Assembly: GCF_050699915.1 (NCBI RefSeq)
Contig: NZ_JBOHGA010000313.1
Coordinates: forward strand, 1 to 5,655
Reading direction: 5' to 3'
From: Actinophytocola sp050699915
GTDB taxonomy: Bacteria; Actinomycetota; Actinomycetes; Mycobacteriales; Pseudonocardiaceae
Length of the DNA: 5,655 nt
A program made the position numbers and the translations under genes. Below the pieces are notes generated by a model, which had not been told where the DNA came from, did not search any database, and saw only the letters and a list, made by a program, of their open reading frames with translations. This document shows, in pieces, positions 1 through 5,118 of this stretch (positions are counted from its first letter, which is position 1; every line of letters begins with the position of its first letter).

Positions 1-328
1 CCACCGCGCGGTCGCCGGCGCGCCGGTCCCGCTCGGCGCGCACCCGCTCCTCCCCGGTCGCCTCGCCGGTGGCCGACGGACGCAGCCGCAGGTACCGCCG
101 CTCCGCCGCCTGCCGGCTGGTGACCCCGAGCGTCGGCGCGATGCTTGCCCAGCTCGTGCCCTGTTCGCGGGCCGCGGTGATCAGCTCCGGCTCCCACGCG
201 GCGAGCTCGTCACGCAGGTGCCGCAGCACCTCCAGGCCGGCCAACACGTCGGTGTCGACACCCTGCCGGACGTCGTCGAGCACAGCCTGAACCACGGCCA
301 ACGCCCTGGCCGCCGCCTGATCGTCCAT
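1..328 (-). CDS. HSP18 transcriptional regulator, RheA-like HTH protein (5' part only, runs off the window)
   Basis: This is the N-terminal 109 residues of a DNA-binding regulator, starting MDDQAAARALAVVQAVLDD; the rest lies beyond base 1. The ATG at 328-326 is the first possible start, because an in-frame TGA sits two codons upstream (334-332). An AAGGG ribosome binding site (340-336) precedes it by 7 bases. Residues 1-45 look helical. Residues about 47-83 form a helix-turn-helix with the pattern SWASIAPTLGVTSRQAAERRY, followed by a charged Arg/Glu-rich stretch. The gene diverges from hsp18 and shares with it a TGTCATC-N5-GATGACA operator. From memory this is the form bound by RheA, the thermosensing autoregulated repressor of hsp18 in Streptomyces albus. 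I infer that this protein represses hsp18 and itself at normal temperature and releases on heating. I do not recall the RheA sequence well enough to confirm orthology, so the assignment rests on context, operator and the HTH. Confidence 0.75.
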   Translation of the reverse strand, partial: MDDQAAARALAVVQAVLDDVRQGVDTDVLAGLEVLRHLRDELAAWEPELITAAREQGTSWASIAPTLGVTSRQAAERRYLRLRPSATGEATGEERVRAERDRRAGDRAV

Positions 329-354
329 CGGTCATCCCTTCGACGACATCACAC

Positions 355-383
355 TTGTCATCGATCCGATGACATGTTACAAC
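355..383 (+). promoter_or_regulatory. hsp18 promoter (-35 TTGTCA, 17-bp spacer, -10 TACAAC)
   Basis: TTGTCA at 355-360 matches the TTGACA consensus at five of six positions. TACAAC at 378-383 matches TATAAT at four of six. The spacer is exactly 17 bp. Transcription would begin near 390 and give a leader of about 40 bases ahead of hsp18. The operator overlaps the -35 box and fills most of the spacer, so a bound repressor would block RNA polymerase directly. Confidence 0.75.
356..374. promoter_or_regulatory. RheA-type operator, perfect inverted repeat TGTCATC-N5-GATGACA
   Basis: TGTCATC (356-362) and GATGACA (368-374) are exact inverted repeats. The symmetry reaches one base further inward (G363/C367), giving 8-bp arms around ATC. 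It lies between the two divergent starts and overlaps both predicted promoters. The spacing and arms equal the RheA site described for Streptomyces albus hsp18, as I recall it. It is not a HAIR element (HspR) or a CIRCE element (HrcA). Confidence 0.85.
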
Positions 384-403
384 AGTACCGCGCGTTGACC
401 GAA
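374..403 (-). promoter_or_regulatory. Weak candidate promoter for the RheA-like regulator
   Basis: On the minus strand a TAACAT box (379-374) fits the actinobacterial TANNNT -10 pattern. A poor TTCGGT (403-398) lies 18 bases upstream. Transcription would then start near 367, inside the shared inverted repeat, which fits autoregulation. The -35 match is weak, so this is tentative. Confidence 0.35.
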
Positions 404-414
404 CCCACGCAACC

Positions 415-422
415 AAGGAGGT
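415..422 (+). promoter_or_regulatory. Ribosome binding site of hsp18 (AAGGAGGT)
   Basis: AAGGAGGT is a near-complete complement to the 3' end of 16S rRNA, 8 bases before the ATG at 431. It fixes that ATG as the start rather than the second in-frame ATG at 437 and predicts strong translation once the promoter is derepressed. Confidence 0.9.
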
Positions 423-430
423 AGAGCACG

Positions 431-862
431 ATGTTGATGCGCACCGACCCGTTCCGCGAGCTCGACCGCGTCGCCCAGCAGGTGTTCGGCAACACCGGCA
501 CGTGGTCGCGTCCCACCGCCATGCCGATGGACGCCTACCGCTCCGGCGACGAGTTCGTGGTCTCCTTCGACCTGCCCGGCGTCGACCCGAACGCCATCGA
601 GCTGACCGTCGAGCGCAACGTGCTCACGGTCAAGGCGGAACGCCGCCCGGCGACGCCCGGCAACGTCGAGATGCAGGTTTCCGAGCGCCCGCTCGGTGTG
701 TTCTCCCGCCAACTGTTCCTCGGCGAGACCCTCGACACCGGCAGCGTCGACGCCGCCTACGAGGCCGGCGTGCTGACCCTGCGTATCCCGGTCTCCGAGG
801 CGGCCAAGCCGCGCAAGATCGCGATCACCGGCACCGCGGACCGCAAGCGGCTCAACGCCTGA
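431..862 (+). CDS. hsp18: Small heat-shock protein, Hsp20/alpha-crystallin family (Hsp18)
   Basis: This is a cytoplasmic ATP-independent holdase that would bind unfolding proteins during heat stress and pass them to ATP-dependent chaperones. The 143-residue product starts MLMRTDPFRELDRVAQQVFG, a typical N-terminal arm of actinobacterial Hsp18 proteins. The alpha-crystallin domain runs about residues 32-127. Visible marks are EFVVSFDLPGV (41-51), ERNVLTVKAE (61-70), the family signature A-x-x-x-x-GVLTLRIP (about 109-120), and the C-terminal I-x-I anchor in RKIAI (I130, I132), which docks onto neighbouring subunits in the oligomer. Its length equals that of Streptomyces albus HSP18 as I remember it. 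The gene is monocistronic, between its own operator-controlled promoter and a strong hairpin terminator, with the regulator divergent upstream. Heat induction by derepression is inferred from the operator. Confidence 0.96.
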   Translation: MLMRTDPFRELDRVAQQVFGNTGTWSRPTAMPMDAYRSGDEFVVSFDLPGVDPNAIELTVERNVLTVKAERRPATPGNVEMQVSERPLGVFSRQLFLGETLDTGSVDAAYEAGVLTLRIPVSEAAKPRKIAITGTADRKRLNA

Positions 863-868
863 CACCGA

Positions 869-908
869 GGCCGCCGACACCCGCTCACCCGAGTGGGTGT
901 CGGCGGCC
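869..908 (+). terminator. Intrinsic terminator of hsp18, 18-bp stem, no T tract
   Basis: Seven bases after the hsp18 stop, GGCCGCCGACACCC (869-882) pairs perfectly with 895-908. The stem continues through one G-U pair (883/894) and CTC/GAG (884-886/891-893), closing on a 4-base ACCC loop. That makes 18 stacked pairs, one of them a wobble. No U-run follows, as is usual for terminators in GC-rich actinobacteria. It should insulate the heat-inducible unit from the gene downstream. Confidence 0.88.
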
Positions 909-929
909 CGAATCGGGGTATGCCCGTGT

Positions 930-953
930 CCGGCCGCCTCCGGAGGCGGCCGG
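930..953. repeat. Perfect 24-bp palindrome between hsp18 and the DUF6292-like gene
   Basis: CCGGCCGCCTCC (930-941) is followed immediately by its exact reverse complement (942-953). In RNA it would fold as a 10-bp stem with a CCGG loop. It ends 10 bases before the ribosome binding site of the DUF6292-like gene. It could be a second hairpin of a tandem terminator, a leader hairpin of the downstream mRNA, or a protein-binding site. The sequence alone does not decide, and I see no convincing promoter between it and 980. Confidence 0.7.
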
Positions 954-963
954 TGGACTGGAT

Positions 964-970
964 AGGAGGA
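964..970 (+). promoter_or_regulatory. Ribosome binding site of the DUF6292-like gene (AGGAGGA)
   Basis: AGGAGGA lies 9 bases before the ATG at 980. It decides this start over the in-frame GTG at 893, which would lie inside the hsp18 terminator and has no such site. Confidence 0.85.
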
Positions 971-979
971 CCGAGGAAC

Positions 980-1405
980 ATGGAGCTCGAGGCTCGCAGC
1001 CGACGTGGACTTCGACGGTACGTGGAGTTGGTGACCGAGGCCCTCGGGTACACCGGACAGGCCTACCACGTGCAGACCGAGTCGCCCGCCAGCGGCTACA
1101 TCCCGCTGGACGAGCGGATACCCGCCTTCCCCGGGCTGGACGTGGCGCTGCTGTGGGACGAGCGGCACGGGTGGTGCGGTGCCGTCGAGACGGCGTCCGG
1201 CGACGACCTCATCGTCCTGTCCTTCCTCGGTTGTGACGTCCTGCCCGCGCCGCGTGAGGTGGCCCGCTTCGCCGCCGACCTGGTCGCCGGCACCGGGCCC
1301 GGACAGGCCGAGCCGCCCGGGTTCCGCGCGGCCGCCGCCGACGACGACCTCGCGGACCGGCTGGCCGCTTACGCGCCGCGACCGGAGGTCGCGTCAACCG
1401 GCTAG
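980..1405 (+). CDS. DUF6292 family protein, function unknown
   Basis: This is a 141-residue soluble protein starting MELEARSRRGLRRYVELVTE. I recognise the pattern of DUF6292, a small family common in Pseudonocardiales, but no biochemical function is known to me. An amphipathic helix (residues about 8-23) with an RRGLRRYV segment is followed by SGYIPLDERIPAFPGLDVALLW (38-59). Then come the most family-like parts: WDERHGW (59-65), ETASGDDLIVLSFLG (70-84) and DVLPAPREVARFA (86-98). The C-terminal 40 residues are Ala/Asp/Pro-rich and probably flexible. There is no signal peptide or membrane segment. The start is set by AGGAGGA at 964-970. It sits downstream of hsp18 in the same direction but behind a terminator, so it is probably not co-transcribed under heat-shock control. 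Its last 12 bases overlap the end of the convergent glycoside hydrolase gene. Family assignment is from memory of the pattern; coding status is secure. Confidence 0.8.
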   Translation: MELEARSRRGLRRYVELVTEALGYTGQAYHVQTESPASGYIPLDERIPAFPGLDVALLWDERHGWCGAVETASGDDLIVLSFLGCDVLPAPREVARFAADLVAGTGPGQAEPPGFRAAAADDDLADRLAAYAPRPEVASTG

Positions 1406-4400
1406 TTCGTCCGGACCCAGCGGACGGATCACCAGCTCGTAGTCGTGATCGGTGTCCTGCTGGACCTGGTAGTGCTCGCGCACCGGGTTCGGGGTGTCGC
1501 CGACGCCGGTGGCCGCCTTGTCGGCGTGCAGGGTGAGCCAGCCGGGGTTGCGCCGCAGCTCGAACGGGTAGGCCGCGCGGTCCAGGTCGTCGTAGGGCGT
1601 CACGCTGACGTCGTTCGCCCCGGCCACCAGCAGGCCGCCGGTACGCCCGTCGGTCAGCAGCGCCCACCGGGTGTCGGTGTGGTTGCCGTGGTCCTGCGGG
1701 CGGTGGTAGTCGACGTACTGCTCGTCCACGGTGGAGCCGTAGACACCGACCGGCGTGCCGTCCGCGCGGTCGACGTAGCTCTCCTGCTCGCCGCGGCCGT
1801 ACCAGGCGAACCGGTCGAACGTGTCCGGCACGGCGAGCGTGACGCCGATGCGCGGCAGGTACGGCAGCTCGCGAACGGCGCCGCGCGGCGAGACGTGGTG
1901 CGCCAGACGGATCGTGCCGGCACCGTCGACGCGGTAGGTCATGGTCTGCGCGAAGGACGCTTCCGGCCGGTCCGGCGCGGCGACCGTGCTGGTCACCGTG
2001 ACCGTGCCGGGCGCGGTCACCTCGACGGACTCCACGGTCGTCTCGAGCCGGTCGAGCCCGGCCGCGCGCCACAGCTCGCCCTCGGCGGTGCCCCAGCTGT
2101 AGGTCTCGTTGCTGTTCGGCGCCCGCCAGGCGTCCAGCTCGGGGCCGGTGTACAGCAGCTCGGTGCCGCGCACCCGCATCGACGCGAGCGTGCCGGCCGA
2201 CTTGTCCAGCGTGTACCGGAAGTCCTTGCCGGACAACGTGACCGCGGCCGCGTCGTCCTCGACGGCCACCGGCCCGCTGCCGTCCGGCGGCCGGTTGCCG
2301 GGGATCACCGAGCCGCCGAGCGGGAACTGGTCGTGCGCCGCCACGGCGCCGGCGGTGGCCACGTTCAGGAACCGCTCGACGTCGTCCGGGTTGCCGGGCA
2401 CCGGAATCCGGACGCTCGCCGAGCCGCCGGGCGCGACGTCCAGGGCCCGCTCCCCGCGCGCGACGACGCGGCGGCCCTCGACGACCGACCAGCGCAGCCG
2501 GGTGCCGGCCGTCGACGCGAACGAGCGTTCGTTGTGGACGGTCAGCACCCCGTCCGCGTAGGAGAGGCGCAGCGGCTGCTGGACCCAGCCGAGCTGCGCG
2601 GTCTCCGGCTGGAGGTACCGGTCCGCGCCGACCAGACCGTCCACACCGGACACGCTCTCGCCGTAGGACAGGTGCGTGCCGACGGTGTCGAACCGGTCGA
2701 AGTCCAGCGCCAGCACGGCCTCCGCGGCCGGGTCGCCGCCGGCAGCGAGGGTCTCCGCCGGCAGCGCGTGGTCGTAGATCCGCACGTCGTCGAGCACGCC
2801 GTGGGCCATCCGGCCGTTGTACTGGTCCTGCATGACCTCGGGGTTGCGGCCGACGTTGACCTCGTAGAACGTGTTGTCGATGGGGCCGGCGAACGTGGTG
2901 GCGCCGACCTCGCGGCCGTCGACGTAGAGCCGCAGCGTCGCGCCGTCGTAGGTGCCGGTGACCCGGTGCCAGTTGTGGTAGAAGTCGGCCGGCACCCGCG
3001 CCTGCACGGTGCGCCAGCCGCCGCTGTGGATGAAGAACTCCAAGGTGTTCTCGGTCTTCATCTTCAGCGCGTAGGCGTGGTCGCCCTTCGCGATCATCGT
3101 GAGGTCGCCGGTCCAGTCGGCCGGCCTGACCCACGCGTCCAGCGTCAGCGCGTCCCGGATCTCGAGGCGCCGGTCCCGGTAGACCTCGACGAAGTCGTCC
3201 AACCCGGACAACGCGAGCGCCTTCCCCCGGTGTCCGTCCACGATGGACGGCTGGCCGATCAGATGGGCCATGATGTCGTTGCCGGAGCCGTCCGGGGTGA
3301 CGCGCACGTCCTGGCGGATGTTCTGCTCGGCCCAGTCCCAGATGAAGCCGCCCTGCAGCTGCGGGTGCGCGCGGATGAGGTCCCAGAACTCGCGGAAGTT
3401 GCCGAGGCTGTTGCCCATCGCGTGCGCGTACTCGCCGAGGATCACCGGCTTGGTGGTCTCGGCCGCCTGCTCGGCGAGCCGCTCCGGACTCGGGTAGCGC
3501 GGGCCCCACACGTCGGCGTAGGGCGCGTCGCCGTCGGGCGAGTTGGACTGGTGGTACAGCGGCCGGGTCGGCTCGTTGGCCCGCGCCCAGTCGGCCATCG
3601 CGTGGTGGGCCTGCCCGAGACCGGCCTCGTTCCCGGTGTCCCACATGAAGACGCTCGGGTGGTTCTTGTCGCGGGCGACCATGGCGACGAAGCGGTCGTG
3701 GAAGGCGTCCTGCCACTCCGGCCGGTCGGCGAGGCAGTTGTCCGGGCACGACTCGTGGGAGTGGGTCTCGATGTCGACCTCGTCGTCGATCCAGAGCCCC
3801 TCGCGGTCGGCCAGGTCGTAGAAGTACGGGTCGGACGGGTAGTGCGCGGTGCGTACGGCGTTGACGTGCAGGCGTTGCATCAACGCCACGTCCCGCTCCA
3901 TGTGCGCGCGGGGCACGTGCCGGCCGTGGTCGGGGTCGGTCTCGGCGCGGTTGACGCCCTTGAACAGCACGCGCTTGCCGTTGACCTTCAGCTGCCGATC
4001 CTCGACGGTGATCTCACGGAACCCGACCCGCTCGCTCGTCACGTGCTCGCCCGCGGTCAGCACGAGCGTGTAGAGGTTGGGCGTCTCGTCGGTCCACCTC
4101 CTCGGCTGGTGGACCACTGTGGACAGTGTGGCGTTGTTGCCCTCGGTCGTGGTCTCGGTCCGCGCGACCTCGTGACCCGCCTCGTCGCGCAGCGACCCGC
4201 GGACGGTCAGCGGGCCGGTGCTGTCCCGGGTGAGCGCGACGTCCGCGGTGAGGGTGGCGTCGGTGAACGTGTCGTCGAGGTCGGTGGTGACGGTGAGGTC
4301 GCGGATGTGCGTGCGCGGCGTCGAGTAGAGCCAGACCGAGCGGAAGATGCCGCTGTAGCGCCACTGGTCGACGTCCTCGAGGTAGGAGCCGGAGCCCCAG

Positions 4401-5035
4401 CGGTGTACCTGGACGGCGACCCGGTTGCGGCCCGGGCGCAGCTGTTCGGAGATGTCGAACTCGGCCGGGGTGTAGCCGCCCTGGTCGTATCCGGCGTAGG
4501 TGCCGTTGACCCAGACGAAGTAGCCGGACGTGACGCCTTCGAAGCGCAGGAACGTGCTGCGGTCGCGCCAGTTCGCGGGCACGTCGAACTCGCGGACGTA
4601 GGCGCCGGTCGGGTTGACGTCCTTGGGCGCGTGCGGCGGGTCGTCGGGCCACATCTCCTCGGCGATGTTGCGGAACATCGGGTGGTCGAGGCCGGCGGTC
4701 TGCCAGGTGTGCGGGACGGTGGTGACCGGCCAGTCGCCGACGTCGTAGCCGTCGGCGAAGAAGCCGTCCGGGACGTCGTCGGGGTGGTCGGCCATGCGGA
4801 TCCGCCAGTCGCCGTCGAGCGAGCGGGTGTAGGGCGTGCGCTCCCCGTGCCGGGCGGCGTCGCGCGTGCCGGCGTAGGGGCGGAGCTCGGCGTGCGGCGG
4901 TTCCTGACCCTCGCCGGTCATCCGCGGGTCGTCGAGGTAGGCGTACGCATCGGGCGCCTGCGGCGCGGCCGACGCGACGGACGGAGTCAGGGAGACCAAC
5001 AGGGCTACGACCGCGAGCAGGACGACCGGGCGCAT
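1394..5035 (-). CDS. Secreted LacZ-type beta-galactosidase (glycoside hydrolase family 2) with an inserted LamG domain
   Basis: This 1213-residue exported enzyme is predicted to hydrolyse terminal beta-galactosyl (or related) linkages of extracellular glycans by the retaining mechanism. Domains in order: Sec signal peptide 1-23 (cleavage after ASA); GH2 sugar-binding jelly roll about 70-240; immunoglobulin-like domain about 243-340; TIM barrel from about 345; LamG/concanavalin A-like domain about 604-765; a second Ig-like domain about 812-905; LacZ small-chain domain about 930-1205. By hand alignment to E. coli LacZ, E470 (in WDTGNE) is the acid/base and E535 (in GEYAHAMGNS) the nucleophile. 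E423 and H425 (DIETH) plus E470 are magnesium ligands. N123, D223, H398 and H538 are also kept. The LacZ loop before NGLVFADR and the Trp999 loop are altered, so the substrate may not be lactose. The start at 5035 has GGAGGTGA (5045-5038) and opens directly into the signal peptide. The protein is longer than LacZ (about 1024) mainly because of LamG. Substrate is unproven; GH2 with another specificity is the alternative. Confidence 0.93.
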   Translation of the reverse strand: MRPVVLLAVVALLVSLTPSVASAAPQAPDAYAYLDDPRMTGEGQEPPHAELRPYAGTRDAARHGERTPYTRSLDGDWRIRMADHPDDVPDGFFADGYDVGDWPVTTVPHTWQTAGLDHPMFRNIAEEMWPDDPPHAPKDVNPTGAYVREFDVPANWRDRSTFLRFEGVTSGYFVWVNGTYAGYDQGGYTPAEFDISEQLRPGRNRVAVQVHRWGSGSYLEDVDQWRYSGIFRSVWLYSTPRTHIRDLTVTTDLDDTFTDATLTADVALTRDSTGPLTVRGSLRDEAGHEVARTETTTEGNNATLSTVVHQPRRWTDETPNLYTLVLTAGEHVTSERVGFREITVEDRQLKVNGKRVLFKGVNRAETDPDHGRHVPRAHMERDVALMQRLHVNAVRTAHYPSDPYFYDLADREGLWIDDEVDIETHSHESCPDNCLADRPEWQDAFHDRFVAMVARDKNHPSVFMWDTGNEAGLGQAHHAMADWARANEPTRPLYHQSNSPDGDAPYADVWGPRYPSPERLAEQAAETTKPVILGEYAHAMGNSLGNFREFWDLIRAHPQLQGGFIWDWAEQNIRQDVRVTPDGSGNDIMAHLIGQPSIVDGHRGKALALSGLDDFVEVYRDRRLEIRDALTLDAWVRPADWTGDLTMIAKGDHAYALKMKTENTLEFFIHSGGWRTVQARVPADFYHNWHRVTGTYDGATLRLYVDGREVGATTFAGPIDNTFYEVNVGRNPEVMQDQYNGRMAHGVLDDVRIYDHALPAETLAAGGDPAAEAVLALDFDRFDTVGTHLSYGESVSGVDGLVGADRYLQPETAQLGWVQQPLRLSYADGVLTVHNERSFASTAGTRLRWSVVEGRRVVARGERALDVAPGGSASVRIPVPGNPDDVERFLNVATAGAVAAHDQFPLGGSVIPGNRPPDGSGPVAVEDDAAAVTLSGKDFRYTLDKSAGTLASMRVRGTELLYTGPELDAWRAPNSNETYSWGTAEGELWRAAGLDRLETTVESVEVTAPGTVTVTSTVAAPDRPEASFAQTMTYRVDGAGTIRLAHHVSPRGAVRELPYLPRIGVTLAVPDTFDRFAWYGRGEQESYVDRADGTPVGVYGSTVDEQYVDYHRPQDHGNHTDTRWALLTDGRTGGLLVAGANDVSVTPYDDLDRAAYPFELRRNPGWLTLHADKAATGVGDTPNPVREHYQVQQDTDHDYELVIRPLGPDELAG

Positions 5036-5037
5036 GG

Positions 5038-5045
5038 TCACCTCC
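5038..5045 (-). promoter_or_regulatory. Ribosome binding site of the GH2 gene (GGAGGTGA)
   Basis: On the minus strand GGAGGTGA, a full anti-Shine-Dalgarno match, precedes the ATG at 5035-5033 by two bases (five counted from the GGAGG core). It settles the start in front of the signal peptide. The longer in-frame GTG at 5104 would lie upstream of the promoter's -35 box. Confidence 0.88.
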
Positions 5046-5058
5046 GGTTCGAACCCCG

Positions 5059-5088
5059 AACGTAGTGGCGCCGCTACGCACCGGTCAA
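5059..5088 (-). promoter_or_regulatory. Candidate promoter of the GH2 gene (-35 TTGACC, 18-bp spacer, -10 TACGTT)
   Basis: On the minus strand TTGACC (5088-5083) matches the -35 consensus at five of six positions. TACGTT (5064-5059) fits the TANNNT -10 pattern, and the spacer is 18 bp. Transcription would begin near 5052, leaving a leader of about 17 bases that holds little beyond the ribosome binding site. The start point falls in a small perfect palindrome, GGTTCGAACC (5046-5055). Confidence 0.65.
5061..5078. promoter_or_regulatory. Candidate operator, 18-bp near-perfect palindrome in the GH2 promoter
   Basis: CGTAGTGGCGCCGCTACG is self-complementary except for one mismatched pair (T5066 against G5073). 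It overlaps the -10 box and fills most of the spacer, the classic position for a repressor. Its even length and central GC step are compatible with LacI-family operators, which often control secreted glycosidases in actinobacteria. No regulator gene for it lies in the window, so the family is a guess. Confidence 0.55.
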
Positions 5089-5105
5089 CGGACCGCGGAC
5101 CCACC

Positions 5106-5111
5106 TAGACT
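5106..5111 (+). promoter_or_regulatory. -10 box TAGACT of a leaderless promoter for the dehydrogenase gene
   Basis: TAGACT fits the actinobacterial TANNNT pattern. It is followed by exactly seven bases and then the GTG at 5119, so transcription would start at or next to the start codon. No Shine-Dalgarno-like sequence precedes the GTG, which agrees with leaderless translation. No good -35 hexamer is visible, which is common for this promoter class. Confidence 0.65.
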
Positions 5112-5118
5112 CGCCGGC

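Noticed and set aside
329..430. HAIR (HspR) or CIRCE (HrcA) heat-shock elements upstream of hsp18
   Set aside because: Neither CTTGAGT-N7-ACTCAAG nor the CIRCE repeat is present. The only strong repeat is the RheA-type one.
893..979. GTG at 893 as the start of the DUF6292-like gene, adding 29 residues
   Set aside because: It lies in the hsp18 terminator stem-loop and would translate the 24-bp palindrome. It has no ribosome binding site, whereas ATG 980 has AGGAGGA at proper spacing.
377..1168. A 263-codon minus-strand frame opposite hsp18 and part of the DUF6292-like gene
   Set aside because: No domain is visible and it would run through the hsp18 terminator hairpin and ribosome binding site. 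It is antisense to two genes with clear protein families.
1408..1426. CGTCCG / CGGACG hairpin near the convergent gene ends as a terminator
   Set aside because: The stem is only 6 bp with a 7-base loop, has no U-run, and is inside GH2 coding sequence. Such short hairpins are expected by chance at this GC content.
1209..3749. An 846-codon minus-strand frame overlapping the GH2 gene in another phase
   Set aside because: The product is low-complexity Arg/Gly/Ala/Pro and overlaps a well-supported gene on the same strand. It is a high-GC shadow.
1445..5065. A 1206-codon open frame on the plus strand opposite the GH2 gene
   Set aside because: Its translation is Val/Arg/Gly-rich with no recognisable domain. 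It mirrors the GC-rich codon pattern of the real gene, which has a signal peptide, catalytic motifs and a ribosome binding site.
5036..5104. GTG at 5104 as the start of the GH2 gene, adding 23 residues
   Set aside because: It would put charged residues before the signal peptide and lies upstream of the predicted promoter. ATG 5035 has a full Shine-Dalgarno.
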